A stretch of DNA of 64,000 nt from Oscillospiraceae bacterium (GCA_022846095.1 AP025583.1:3745279-3809278), one strand, 5' to 3'; shown: positions 7,415-16,263, counted from the first letter of the stretch. The notes: a model not told the origin generated them from the letters alone. Numbers and translations are program-made.

Positions 7415-8782
7415 ATGAGACAATTTGAAGTGGCGGTCATCGGCGGCGGCCCGGGCGGATATATCGCCGCCATCCGCGCCGCCCAGCTGGGCAAAAAGAC
7501 CGTACTGATTGAAAAGCGGGATTTGGGGGGCACCTGCCTCAACCGGGGCTGCATCCCCACCAAGGCGCTGCTGCACAGCGCGGAGGCCTACCATGCGCTG
7601 GGCGCAGCCAAGGCGCTGGGCATCACGCTGGGGGAATATTCCTTCCAGTACAAGAAGATGGCCAAGCGCAAGGATAAGGTGGTCAGGCAGCTGCGCAGCG
7701 GCGTGGAAAACCTAGTGGCCGGTCACGGCGCGGAGCTGATCCGGGGCGAGGCGGTGCTGACGGGGCCGCACACCATCCGGGTGGGCGGGGAGGCGCTGGA
7801 GGCGGAGCAGATCATTCTGGCGGCCGGTTCCATGCCCGCCCCCCTGCCGGTGCCCGGCGCGCAGCTGCCCGGCGTCATCAACTCCGACGGGGTTTTGGCC
7901 CTGGAGGAGTGCCCGGAATCTCTGGTCATTGTGGGCGGCGGCGTCATCGGCGTGGAGTTTGCCACCCTGTTCAGCGATCTGGGCAGGCAGGTCACCATTC
8001 TGGAGATGCTGCCCGGTATCCTCAGCGGCAGCGACCCCGACGTCTGCCGGGCCATGACCGGCCTGTTGGAGGACAAGGGGGTGCGCATTTACACCGGGGC
8101 CAAGCTGCTGGGTATAACCGAGGGGCTTACCTGCACCTTTGAGCAGGAGGGGCGGACCATGACCGTTCAGGGAGAGGCCGTGGTCCTGGCCGCAGGCCGG
8201 AAGCCCGATTCCGCGGGCCTGGGCCTGGAGGCGGCGGGGGTCGCCGTACAGCGGGGGTTCATCCCGGTGGACGGCGAGCTGCGCACCAACGTGCCCCATA
8301 TCTTCGCCATCGGCGATTTGACCGGCAAGCAGCAGCTGGCCCACGTGGCCACCGCCCAGGGGATCGTAGCGGCCCACAACGCCGCCGGGGAGCACCGCGG
8401 CATGTGCTATGACGCCGTGCCCGGCTGTATCTACACCAACCCCGAGATCGCCTGTGTGGGCCTGACCGAGGAGAAGGCCGAGGCGGTGGGATACAAGGTG
8501 CGCGTGGGCAGATTCAACGTGTCCGGCAACGGCCGCAGCCTGGCCATCGGCTGCCAGGACGGCTTTGCCAAGCTGGTGGCCGACGCTGAGACCGGGAAGG
8601 TGCTGGGCTGCCACATCCTCGCCCCACACGCCACCGAGATCATCGCAGAGGCCACCCTGGCCATTCAAAACGGCCTGGGCCTGGAGGCCCTCGCCGGCAC
8701 CATCCACGCCCACCCCACCGTCAGCGAGATCATCATGGAGGCGGCCCACGACGCGCAGGGGCTCTGCTGCCATAAGATGTAA
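7415..8782 (+). CDS. Dihydrolipoamide dehydrogenase (E3)
   Basis: This 455-residue flavoprotein reoxidises dihydrolipoyl groups with NAD+. It has the N-terminal FAD fold IGGGPGGYIAA, the redox-active disulfide Cys41/Cys46 in GGTCLNRGCIPTK, the NAD-binding VGGGVIGVEFATLF, the second FAD motif TNVPHIFAIGD, and the C-terminal His-Glu pair in HAHPTVSEIIMEA. No N-terminal lipoyl extension is present, unlike some acetoin-operon E3s. It starts five bases after the AcoX-like gene. With the split E2 it completes a full E1-E2-E3 set. Confidence 0.95.
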   Translation: MRQFEVAVIGGGPGGYIAAIRAAQLGKKTVLIEKRDLGGTCLNRGCIPTKALLHSAEAYHALGAAKALGITLGEYSFQYKKMAKRKDKVVRQLRSGVENLVAGHGAELIRGEAVLTGPHTIRVGGEALEAEQIILAAGSMPAPLPVPGAQLPGVINSDGVLALEECPESLVIVGGGVIGVEFATLFSDLGRQVTILEMLPGILSGSDPDVCRAMTGLLEDKGVRIYTGAKLLGITEGLTCTFEQEGRTMTVQGEAVVLAAGRKPDSAGLGLEAAGVAVQRGFIPVDGELRTNVPHIFAIGDLTGKQQLAHVATAQGIVAAHNAAGEHRGMCYDAVPGCIYTNPEIACVGLTEEKAEAVGYKVRVGRFNVSGNGRSLAIGCQDGFAKLVADAETGKVLGCHILAPHATEIIAEATLAIQNGLGLEALAGTIHAHPTVSEIIMEAAHDAQGLCCHKM

Positions 8783-8890
8783 TCCCTGAGCAGCGGACGG
8801 GGCCGTCCAATGCCCGCCGGAGCGCTCCGGCCGGCGGCGGACCCGCCCCGCCCCCGGCATCCGCACTCAAACCATTCAGGAGGAACAGAT

Positions 8891-9694
8891 ATGAACGTGC
8901 TTGTATGCGTCAAGCAGGTACCGGACACGACGGAGATTAAGATCGACCCGGTTACCAATACATTGATCCGCGCGGGCGTCCCCAGCATCGTCAACCCCTT
9001 TGACGGTTACGCGCTGGAGGCGGCCGCCCGGCTCAAGGACAAGGACCCGGACACCAAAATCGTGGTGCTGTCCATGGGGCCGGAGCAGGCCAAGGCGGCG
9101 CTGAAGGAGTGCCTGGCTATCGCCGCCGATAAGGCTTACCTGGTCTCCGACCGGGCCTTCGGCGGCTCCGATACCCTGGCCACCAGCTACATCATCAGCC
9201 AGACCCTTCAAAAGCTGGAGGAGCTGGAGGGCAAATTCGACGCCATTTTCTGCGGAAAGCAGGCGATTGACGGCGACACCGCCCAGGTGGGGCCGGAGCT
9301 TGCCGAGCATCTCAACTACCCCCAGGTGACCTACGCGCTGGAGGCGGAGGCCGACGGGGACGGCCTACAGGTGAAAAAGGAAGTGGAGGAGGGTGCCGAG
9401 CTTATCGCCGTCCGGACGCCCTGCGTGGTGACCTTCACCAAGCCCGCCTGGGATCCCCGTTACCCTACCGTCAAGCGGAAAATGGCCGCCAACCGGGCGG
9501 ACATCCCCACCCTCACCGCCGCCGACCTGCCCGCCATCGATCTGGCCCGGGCCGGCCTGAAGGGCTCCCCCACCAAGGTAAAAAAGACCTTTGTGCCCCG
9601 GAAAAAGACCGGCGGCGTAAAGCTCAGGGAAGAGACCAACGAGGCGTCCGCCCTCAAGCTGTTTCAGCTTTTGAGCGGGAACAACATCGTATAG
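8891..9694 (+). CDS. etfB: Electron transfer flavoprotein, beta subunit
   Basis: This 267-residue protein begins MNVLVCVKQVPDTTEI and contains DGYALEAA and FCGKQAIDGDTAQVGPELAE, the standard EtfB landmarks. AGGAGG lies 8 bases before the ATG. With EtfA it carries electrons to or from the acyl-CoA dehydrogenase at the head of the operon. Whether the pair is electron-bifurcating needs a comparison of the extra FAD site and cannot be decided here. The 108-base gap before it has no obvious promoter or terminator. Confidence 0.95.
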   Translation: MNVLVCVKQVPDTTEIKIDPVTNTLIRAGVPSIVNPFDGYALEAAARLKDKDPDTKIVVLSMGPEQAKAALKECLAIAADKAYLVSDRAFGGSDTLATSYIISQTLQKLEELEGKFDAIFCGKQAIDGDTAQVGPELAEHLNYPQVTYALEAEADGDGLQVKKEVEEGAELIAVRTPCVVTFTKPAWDPRYPTVKRKMAANRADIPTLTAADLPAIDLARAGLKGSPTKVKKTFVPRKKTGGVKLREETNEASALKLFQLLSGNNIV

Positions 9695-9705
9695 GGGGGA
9701 GCACA

Positions 9706-10710
9706 ATGGAAGCTAAGACAAAGGACCTGTGGGTCTTTATCGAGACTGACGAGCAAGGCCGCGCCCAAAACGTGGGGCTGGAGCTGCTGACCCCCGGCCG
9801 CGTCCTGGCCGAGAAGCAGGGCGGGGCTTTGGTGGCGGTCGTCATCGGGAACCATGTGGACGCCGCCGTGCAGGCGGCCTCCGCCCAGGGCGCGGATCAA
9901 ATTATCGTCGTGGAGGGGCCCGAGTACGCCCACTACTCCACCGACGCCTATACCGCCGCCCTCTTCGCCCTGGTGGAGCAGTACGGCCCCACCAGTATGC
10001 TCATCGGCGCGACGAACAACGGCCGTGACCTGGGACCCCGCCTGTCCTGCCGCCTAAAGACCGGCCTGACCGCCGACTGCACCGCCCTGGACATTGACGC
10101 CGAGAGCGGCAACGTGGCCTGGACGCGGCCCGCGTTCGGCGGCAATCTGATGGCCACCATCCTCTGCCCCGATCACCGGCCCCAGATCGGCACCGTGCGC
10201 CCCGGCGTATTCAAAAAGGGGGAGCCGGGCGAGGCCGGGGCGGAGGTGATCCGGGCGGACATCCATATGGATCCCAAGGACATCCGCACCCAGGTGCTGG
10301 ATCTGATCCGGGATCTGGGCGGCGAGCACGTGGACCTGGAGGAGGCCGAAATCATCGTCTCCGGCGGCCGCGGCGTGGGCGGCCCGGAGGGCTTCGCCCC
10401 GGTGCGGGCTCTGGCGGAGGCGCTGGGCGGCGTGGTGGGCGCGTCCCGGGCCGCGGTGGACTCCGGGTGGATCGCCCACGCCCACCAGGTGGGCCAGACC
10501 GGCAAGACCGTCGGCCCCAAGGTGTACATCGCCTGCGGCATCTCCGGTGCCATTCAGCATCTGGTGGGCATGAGCGGCTCCAACGTGATCGTGGCCATCA
10601 ACAAGGACCCCGACGCCCCTATTTTTGACGTGGCAGACTACGGCGTGGTGGGTGATCTCTTTGAAGTGCTCCCCGTGCTGACGGCGGAAGTAAAAAAGCT
10701 GCGGGCCTGA
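9706..10710 (+). CDS. etfA: Electron transfer flavoprotein, alpha subunit
   Basis: This 334-residue subunit carries the C-terminal FAD-binding domain: SGGRGVGGPEGF, SRAAVDSGWIAHAHQVGQTG, ACGISGAIQHLVGM and NVIVAINKDPDAPIFDVADY. The N-terminal domain pairs with EtfB, encoded 11 bases upstream. It is the last gene of the sigma-54 operon and is followed directly by a strong terminator. Confidence 0.95.
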   Translation: MEAKTKDLWVFIETDEQGRAQNVGLELLTPGRVLAEKQGGALVAVVIGNHVDAAVQAASAQGADQIIVVEGPEYAHYSTDAYTAALFALVEQYGPTSMLIGATNNGRDLGPRLSCRLKTGLTADCTALDIDAESGNVAWTRPAFGGNLMATILCPDHRPQIGTVRPGVFKKGEPGEAGAEVIRADIHMDPKDIRTQVLDLIRDLGGEHVDLEEAEIIVSGGRGVGGPEGFAPVRALAEALGGVVGASRAAVDSGWIAHAHQVGQTGKTVGPKVYIACGISGAIQHLVGMSGSNVIVAINKDPDAPIFDVADYGVVGDLFEVLPVLTAEVKKLRA

Positions 10711-10721
10711 TTGCCCGCCAA

Positions 10722-10764
10722 GATACAAAAGGAGCAGCGGCTTTGCCGCTGCTCCTTTTGTATC
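10722..10764. terminator. Strong bidirectional hairpin terminator after etfA
   Basis: A perfect 19-base-pair stem (10722-10740 with 10746-10764) has a 5-base loop. The stem contains AAAA and TTTT runs, so it can stop transcription in either direction. It separates the long operon from the next sigma-54 promoter. Confidence 0.85.
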
Positions 10765-10833
10765 CCAACGGATACTACAGTCTCTTTTTTAGCCCCCAAA
10801 CCGGCAATAAACGACCCATTTTACCCCAAAAAG

Positions 10834-10850
10834 CTGGCACATTTATTGCT
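10834..10850 (+). promoter_or_regulatory. Second sigma-54-type promoter, ahead of the MBL-fold and lipoate ligase genes
   Basis: CTGGCACA, four bases, then TTGCT shows the RpoN GG/GC pair 12 bases apart, as in the promoter at 1269-1285. It lies 31 bases before the next ATG. One deviation from consensus (CT for TT at the front) lowers certainty slightly. Confidence 0.68.
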
Positions 10851-10881
10851 TATATAGTGAGATAAATGGAGGGGAAGCCAC

Positions 10882-11670
10882 ATGCAAACCACAATTTTTC
10901 ATTCCGTCAACGCAGGGCTCTTTTTCTGGGACGGCAGCAGCGGCCTGCTGGTGGACGGCATCCACCGGGGCCGTGAGGAGGGCTGCTCCCCCATGCCGGA
11001 TTTCTTGGAACTGCAGATGCGGCGGCGTGCCGGAATCTTCGCCCATCTGAATGGCGCGCTTTTTACCCACCTGCACCGCGACCACTTTGACCCCGAGGGG
11101 CTGGACACCCTGCTGCGCGTCCAGCCGGAGCTGCCTGTCTATGGCCCGGGTCTGCGCTGCGGCGGGGCCCTGGTGCGGCCCATTCGGCCCGGCCTGCGCA
11201 GCGTGCGCATGGGCTCCATCTACGTTCTTGCCCGGACTACGCGCCACGACGGGGCCGCGTATCAGGACGACCCCCATCAGTCCTTCCTGATCCGCATGGG
11301 TGGCGAGAGCTTCTTTGTGGCGGGGGACGCCGGGCTCCGGGCCGCGGACGCGGCGGATTTCTCCGGCTACTACGCCGCGCCCGTGGCGGCGGCCTTCTGC
11401 AACCTCTACCAGCTGGCCGCCCCGGAGGGGCGGGCCTTCCTCCGGGCCCTGGCGCCGGAGCGGATTTTTTTGTACCACCTCCCCTTCAGGCAGGACGACC
11501 GGTATCAATACCGCCGGTTGGCCCGCCAGGTGCTCCGGGCGAGTCCGTCCGATCTGCCGCGGCCGGAGCTGCTGAGCCACATGGCCTGGCTGGACGGCCG
11601 GGCGGCGGATTGGGAACAGGTTGAGAAAGGAGCGGAACAAAGTGGTCTATCTGGAGTCGCACAGCACTGA
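10882..11670 (+). CDS. Metallo-beta-lactamase-fold hydrolase
   Basis: This 262-residue protein has the metal motif THLHRDHFDP (H-x-H-x-D-H) near residue 58, a GESFFVAGDAG strand near residue 150 and a late histidine (LYHLPF), all typical of the fold. The reaction is unknown; family members hydrolyse thioesters, phosphodiesters, lactones or lactams. A thioesterase-like role in an acyl-CoA or lipoyl context is only a guess. AGGGGAAG precedes the ATG. The gene overlaps the lipoate ligase by 29 bases, so the two are translated together. Confidence 0.75.
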   Translation: MQTTIFHSVNAGLFFWDGSSGLLVDGIHRGREEGCSPMPDFLELQMRRRAGIFAHLNGALFTHLHRDHFDPEGLDTLLRVQPELPVYGPGLRCGGALVRPIRPGLRSVRMGSIYVLARTTRHDGAAYQDDPHQSFLIRMGGESFFVAGDAGLRAADAADFSGYYAAPVAAAFCNLYQLAAPEGRAFLRALAPERIFLYHLPFRQDDRYQYRRLARQVLRASPSDLPRPELLSHMAWLDGRAADWEQVEKGAEQSGLSGVAQH

Positions 11671-12622
11671 CCCCTATTTTAATCTGGCGCTGGAGGAGTA
11701 TGTTTTTGAACACATGGACCGCAGCAGGCAGTATTTCATGCTCTGGCAGAACGACAACACCATCGTGGTGGGCAAGTACCAAAATACGGCGGAGGAGATC
11801 GACCAGGCCTATGTGCAGACCCACGGCATCCGGGTGGTCCGCCGCCTGTCCGGCGGCGGGGCGGTCTATCACGACAGGGGAAACCTGAACTTCACGTTTG
11901 TTGTGGATCAGGCGGAGCATACCGACTTCGATTTCAAGGTCTTTGTGGCCCCCGTGGTCCGCGCGCTGGAAAGGCTGGGGGTAAGCGCGCAGTTCAATGG
12001 GCGCAACGACATCACCATCGGCGGGCAGAAGTGCTCCGGCAACGCCCAGTATGTCCGGCATGGCCGCCTGCTCCATCACGGCTGCATTATGCTGGACTCC
12101 AATCTGGCTGACGTGGCCGACGCGCTCAAGGTCAAGCAGGCCAAGTTTGATTCCAAAAGCGTCAAATCCGTCCGCAGCCGGGTGACGACCATCAACGCCC
12201 ACGCCCCGCGCCCCATTACCATGGAGGCGTTTAAGGCCGCGCTGCGCGCCTGCGTGCTGGAGGATAAAGACACGCAGCGCTATGAGCTGACCCCGGAGGA
12301 CCTGATTGCGGTCAAGCGCATCCGGGACGAGAAATATGCCACGTGGGACTGGAATTACGGCTCCTCTCCGGCCTACAACATGCGTTTGGAGCAAAAGTTC
12401 AGCGCCGGCTTGCTCACCGTCTTTTTGCAGGCGGAGGCGGGCCGGATTAAGGACATCCGGTTCTGCGGGGATTTTTTTGGAAACGGTGAAATCCGTACCC
12501 TGGAAGAAAAGCTGGTATCCGTCAAGCTGGACAGCCGGCTGGAACAGGCCCTGGAGGAACTGAATGTCGGCTATTATATCAATGGGATCAGGGCAGACGA
12601 GATCGCCGGACTGCTGCGGTAA
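11642..12622 (+). CDS. lplA: Lipoate-protein ligase A
   Basis: This roughly 326-residue protein has the LplA signature: HSTDPYFNLALEEYVF, RRLSGGGAVYHDRGNLNFTF, the adenylate-binding lysine region GGQKCSGNAQY, and a C-terminal accessory domain (WNYGSSPAYNM onward). It activates free lipoate with ATP and attaches it to a lipoyl-domain lysine, most plausibly K43 of the free lipoyl protein at 4066-4305. The GTG at 11642 with AAGGAG 9 bases upstream is chosen over the in-frame TTG at 11621. The SGGG-linked promoter logic (shared sigma-54-type elements) ties it to the dehydrogenase operon. No lipoate synthase gene is in the window, so lipoate may be scavenged. Confidence 0.93.
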   Translation: MVYLESHSTDPYFNLALEEYVFEHMDRSRQYFMLWQNDNTIVVGKYQNTAEEIDQAYVQTHGIRVVRRLSGGGAVYHDRGNLNFTFVVDQAEHTDFDFKVFVAPVVRALERLGVSAQFNGRNDITIGGQKCSGNAQYVRHGRLLHHGCIMLDSNLADVADALKVKQAKFDSKSVKSVRSRVTTINAHAPRPITMEAFKAALRACVLEDKDTQRYELTPEDLIAVKRIRDEKYATWDWNYGSSPAYNMRLEQKFSAGLLTVFLQAEAGRIKDIRFCGDFFGNGEIRTLEEKLVSVKLDSRLEQALEELNVGYYINGIRADEIAGLLR

Positions 12623-12653
12623 CAGCTTTCGGCTTTATAACCGGCAGCGTCCG

Positions 12654-12691
12654 GCAGAAGGGGGGCGGCCTTGCGGCCGCCCCCCTTCTGC
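12654..12691. terminator. Bidirectional terminator between convergent lplA and SDR genes
   Basis: A perfect GC-rich 17-bp stem (12654-12670 with 12675-12691) has a TTGC loop. It is followed by TGTTT on the + strand and sits at the junction of two converging transcripts. Confidence 0.8.
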
Positions 12692-12694
12692 TGT

Positions 12695-13456
12695 TTAAAT
12701 TGTACAGCCGTTGTCCACCACCAGCACCTGGCCGGTGACGGCCGCGGACTCGTCCCCGGCGAAGAACAGGATCGCCTTTGCCTGGTCCTGCGCCGACACC
12801 TCCGGCACGCTGGTATCCATATGCCGCGCGCAGATCGCGGCAAATTCCCCGTCGAAGGTGGCGAGCTGCTCCGGGGTGTTCAGGGCCGTGGGGGTGGGGC
12901 CGGGGCAGACCACGTTGACCCGGATCCCCGTTCCCGCGAACTGGATGGCGGCGTTTTTGCTCATGCCGATGACGGCGGTTTTGGCGGCGGTGTAGGCCAT
13001 GCCGCTGTTGTGCCCGGTCCCGCCGATGGAGGAGATGTTGATGATGGATCCCCTCCCGGCGGGCTCCATATAGTTGAGGGCCTGCTTCATCATGTAGAAA
13101 ACCGAATCCTGGTCCACGGCGATGATCTCATGCCACCACTCGTCGGAGCAGCGGGTGACGGGGCGGTGCTTATCGGCTATCCCGGCGTTGTTGACCAGGA
13201 TGTCCACCCGGCCGAAGGCCGAGATACATGCCTCAACCAGGCACTTGCAGTCCTCGGAGCGGCTCACGTCGGCGGATACCGGCAGGGCCCTCACCCCCTG
13301 GGAAGCGCAGTACGCCTCCACCTCCCTCAGCTTATCCATACGGCGGGCGGCCAGCACCAGATCCGCCCCCTCCCGGGCGAAGAGCTCCGCGATGGCCCTG
13401 CCGATGCCCGAGTTGGCCCCGGTCACGATGGCGACCTTTCCCTGCAGCCTTTTCAT
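12695..13456 (-). CDS. Short-chain dehydrogenase/reductase (SDR) 1
   Basis: This 253-residue classical SDR has the cofactor motif TGANSGIG, NNAGIAD, the catalytic serine in NISSIGGTG and YTAAK, with a C-terminal GQVLVVDNG. Asp-rich LLAARRMDK after strand 2 favours NADP(H), since Arg residues follow the second beta strand (inference). The ATG at 13456 follows the upstream reductase stop by 16 bases. It is the third gene of a minus-strand operon (SDR2, flavin reductase, SDR1). It probably oxidises or reduces a hydroxyl or keto group on the same substrate the flavin enzyme handles; the substrate is unknown. Confidence 0.92.
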   Translation of the reverse strand: MKRLQGKVAIVTGANSGIGRAIAELFAREGADLVLAARRMDKLREVEAYCASQGVRALPVSADVSRSEDCKCLVEACISAFGRVDILVNNAGIADKHRPVTRCSDEWWHEIIAVDQDSVFYMMKQALNYMEPAGRGSIINISSIGGTGHNSGMAYTAAKTAVIGMSKNAAIQFAGTGIRVNVVCPGPTPTALNTPEQLATFDGEFAAICARHMDTSVPEVSAQDQAKAILFFAGDESAAVTGQVLVVDNGCTI

Positions 13457-13472
13457 TGGCAGCCTCTCCTTT

Positions 13473-15428
13473 CTATATCGACATGGCGGCGTAATACGCC
13501 TCCTGGTTGGCGTTGTAGTAGTTGCGCCCCCTGCACACGCAGTCCCCCACCAGATACACGCCCGAGGGGTATTTGGCCAGCAGGGCCTTCCCCAGCTCGT
13601 TGACCGGGGCCACGCCCAGGGCGTTGACATAGCTGTCCCCGGGGAACAGGCGCGCCGTGCCGTCCGCGGCAACGGTCTCCACCCCCGCGTCGGTAAAGGC
13701 GGCGATCTTCTGCCCGCCCGCCAGGGTCACGCCGCACTGTTCCAGGCGGTGGAACAGGTCGGCCCGGTTAAAGATGGGCATCGCTTTGCAGAAGTCGGCC
13801 ACGGGGATGGCGTCGATGACGGTGACGCGCCTGCCCTCCAGGCCCAGGGCCAGGGCGCACTCCAGGCCGGTGAGCCCGCCGCCGCAGACCACCACCCGCG
13901 CCCCCGTCTCCACGGCGAGCGCGTCCACGTCCCGCACGGCCAGCACCTTGGGGTGGTCGATGCCGGGAATGGGGGGCTTCAGGTAGCGGGAGCCGGTGGC
14001 CACGATCACCGCGTCCGGGTTCTCCCGCTCCACCGCCTCCAGGGTGGCCTTCGTGTTCAGCAGAATTTTGGCCCCGCAGGCCAGGGTGGTTTTTACGTCC
14101 CAGGCCAGGTAATTGCGCATGTACTCCTTAAAGGGCACCAGCACCGCGTCGTTCAGCAGGCCCCCCAGGCGGCCGGACTTCTCCCAGAGCACCGCCTCGT
14201 GCCCCCGGGCCGCCAGGGTCTGGGCCGCCATCATGCCCGCGGGGCCGCCGCCGATGACCAGCACCCGCTTGCGCGCCTCCGGGGCCACGGGCGGGATGGG
14301 CCCGCTCACCCCCATGCGGGGGTTGACCGCGCAGGACATGGAGGTGCCGTAGGTGTTGGCGTTGCCGCACAGGTCGCAGCGGGTGCAGGGGCGCACCTCG
14401 TCCGCCCGCCCGGCCAGGGATTTGGCCACCAGCTCTCCGTCCGCCATGTGGCTTTTGGCCATGGCCACGATGTCCGCCTTGCCGGAGGCGATGATCTCCT
14501 CGGCCTCGGCCAGGGTGGTGATGTTTCCCACCACGCACACAGGGACGCTCAGCCGCGCCTTGGCCCGGGCGGCAAAGTCCACGTTGAGCAGGCGGCCCTG
14601 GAAATAGGTCGGGATGGTCTTGACGGCGGCCAGGGGGTGGAAGATGCTGCCCTGGGAGACGTGGATGATGTCCACGTACTGCTGGGCGGCCTCCATGAAG
14701 TCCAGCGACTCGGACAGCTCCAGCCCGCCGGGGATATTCTCCTGGGCGGACACGCGCAGCTCCACCACCATGGCCGGCCCCACCGCCTCCCGGACGGCCC
14801 GGAGCACCTCCAGGGGGTAGCGGCGGCGGTTCTCCGGACTGCCGCCGTACTCGTCGGTGCGGACGTTGGAGTCGGGGGAGAGCCACTGGGCCAGGAAATT
14901 ATTGTGGGCGCAGTGGAGCATGACCATGCGGAAGCCCGCCTTTTGGCAGCGCAGGGCGCAGTCCACGTAGCGCTCCCGCATGTCGTCCATGCCGGCGCGG
15001 TCCAGCTCCCTCAGGTTGGTGTGCTCCGCGTCCACAGGCCGGGAGGCGGACACCGCCGGAGCGGGGGGATCCCCCGGCCCCACCCGGGAGCCCCGGCCCG
15101 CGTGGGCCAGCTCCACCGACAGCTCCGCCCCGCCCCGCCGGGCGGCCTCCACCAGCTGGTTCATGCCGTGGATGCAGTCGTCGGAATTCACGTTCATCTC
15201 GCACAGCCAGGCCGAGGTGCTGTCGTGGACCACGGGGGTGTCCCCCACCGTCACGTAGGCCACCCCGGTCTTGGCCTGCCACTGCATAAACTCCAGCATG
15301 TCCCGGCTCATGTCCCCGTTTGGCTCGCATTTGAGCACCACCGTGGGGGCGTACTGCAGGCGGTTTTTCAGCGTCACGCCCCGGATGGTCAGGGGCTGGA
15401 ACACGTGGGGGTATCTGTTTTCTATCAT
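13473..15428 (-). CDS. Old-yellow-enzyme/FadH-type NAD(P)H-dependent flavo-iron-sulfur reductase
   Basis: This 651-residue enzyme has the layout of 2,4-dienoyl-CoA reductase, enoate reductase and BaiCD/BaiH proteins. An N-terminal FMN TIM barrel (about residues 1-370) carries HCAHNNFLAQWLSPDSN and RTDEYGGSPENR. It is followed by the 4Fe-4S cysteines in CTRCDLCGN...MSC, then an FAD domain (VLVIGGGPAGMMAA) and an NAD(P) domain (VVVCGGGLTGLECALAL). It should reduce an activated C=C bond. Whether the substrate is an enoyl-CoA, a steroid or bile acid, or a plant or drug compound is not visible. It is flanked by two SDRs at 12-16 base spacing, indicating one operon. Confidence 0.92.
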   Translation of the reverse strand: MIENRYPHVFQPLTIRGVTLKNRLQYAPTVVLKCEPNGDMSRDMLEFMQWQAKTGVAYVTVGDTPVVHDSTSAWLCEMNVNSDDCIHGMNQLVEAARRGGAELSVELAHAGRGSRVGPGDPPAPAVSASRPVDAEHTNLRELDRAGMDDMRERYVDCALRCQKAGFRMVMLHCAHNNFLAQWLSPDSNVRTDEYGGSPENRRRYPLEVLRAVREAVGPAMVVELRVSAQENIPGGLELSESLDFMEAAQQYVDIIHVSQGSIFHPLAAVKTIPTYFQGRLLNVDFAARAKARLSVPVCVVGNITTLAEAEEIIASGKADIVAMAKSHMADGELVAKSLAGRADEVRPCTRCDLCGNANTYGTSMSCAVNPRMGVSGPIPPVAPEARKRVLVIGGGPAGMMAAQTLAARGHEAVLWEKSGRLGGLLNDAVLVPFKEYMRNYLAWDVKTTLACGAKILLNTKATLEAVERENPDAVIVATGSRYLKPPIPGIDHPKVLAVRDVDALAVETGARVVVCGGGLTGLECALALGLEGRRVTVIDAIPVADFCKAMPIFNRADLFHRLEQCGVTLAGGQKIAAFTDAGVETVAADGTARLFPGDSYVNALGVAPVNELGKALLAKYPSGVYLVGDCVCRGRNYYNANQEAYYAAMSI

Positions 15429-15440
15429 GTGCTTTCCCTC

Positions 15441-16226
15441 CTATGCGATGTGCATGCCGCCGTCCACCGAGACGGACTGGCCCGTGATATGCCCCGACAT
15501 ATCGGAGCACAGCCACACCACCGCCCGGGCCACATCCACGGCCGTGCCCAGCTTGCCCATGGGGATCACGTGCCGGCGGAGGTTGTCCGCCTCGCCGGGG
15601 TCGGCGCTGAGGGTGTTGGCCATCAGCCCCGTGTCCGACGTGGGGCCGGGACAGACCACGTTGACGCGGATGCCCGCCCGGGCGTTTTCCAGGGCCGCCA
15701 GCCGGGTGAGGGCCACCACCCCCGCCTTGGACGGGCCGTAGGCCCCGAAGCCGGGGGCCATTTTCAGTCCGCCGATGGAGGCGTTGTTGACGATAGCGCC
15801 GCCCCCCTGCTTCTCCATCTGAAGCAGCTCGTGCTTGAGGCACAGGAAGGTGCCCTTTAAATTGACGTTCATCACCCTGTCCCAAAGCGCCTCGCTCAGC
15901 CCGGTGAGGGGGCCATAGGGGATGCGCACCCCGTCGGGGCCCACCCCGGCGTTATTGAAGGCGCAGTCCAGGCCCCCAAAGCGCTCCACCACCGCGGCCA
16001 CCGCCGCCTCCACCTGCTCCTCCCGCGTCACGTCGCACGGGAAGTAGGCCCCCCGGCCCCCCTGGCGCTCAATCAGGCGCACGGTCTCCTCTCCCGCGGC
16101 GGTGTTATGGCCGGTCACCACGGCCACCCGCGCCCCCAGCGCGGCAAACTCCAGCGCCGCGGCCCGGCCGATGCCGGAGCCGCCGCCGGTAATCAATACG
16201 GTCTTGTCCTGAATGTCCAAAGGCAT
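15441..16226 (-). CDS. Short-chain dehydrogenase/reductase (SDR) 2
   Basis: This 261-residue classical SDR shows TGGGSGIG, a catalytic serine in NNASIGGLK and YGPSK, and the end motif GQSVSVDGGMH. VTGHN after the second strand lacks the usual acidic residue, so cofactor preference is open. It is the first gene of the operon, with a recognisable promoter 38 bases upstream. It is clearly divergent from SDR1, so the two probably act at different positions or with different cofactors on one substrate. Its start at 16226 is the first ATG after the promoter. Confidence 0.92.
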   Translation of the reverse strand: MPLDIQDKTVLITGGGSGIGRAAALEFAALGARVAVVTGHNTAAGEETVRLIERQGGRGAYFPCDVTREEQVEAAVAAVVERFGGLDCAFNNAGVGPDGVRIPYGPLTGLSEALWDRVMNVNLKGTFLCLKHELLQMEKQGGGAIVNNASIGGLKMAPGFGAYGPSKAGVVALTRLAALENARAGIRVNVVCPGPTSDTGLMANTLSADPGEADNLRRHVIPMGKLGTAVDVARAVVWLCSDMSGHITGQSVSVDGGMHIA

Positions 16227-16263
16227 AAAACTGCGCTCCCTTCCAACGACTGATTCTGTAACC

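Noticed and set aside
13473-15428. Calling the flavin reductase BaiCD or BaiH
   Set aside because: The domain layout fits, but the family also includes FadH and enoate reductases, and no other bai genes are adjacent.
13122-15860. A 912-codon open frame on the + strand
   Set aside because: It is the antisense shadow of the OYE-type reductase and SDR genes; low-complexity, His/Gly/Val-rich translation and no start signal. High GC makes such frames common here.
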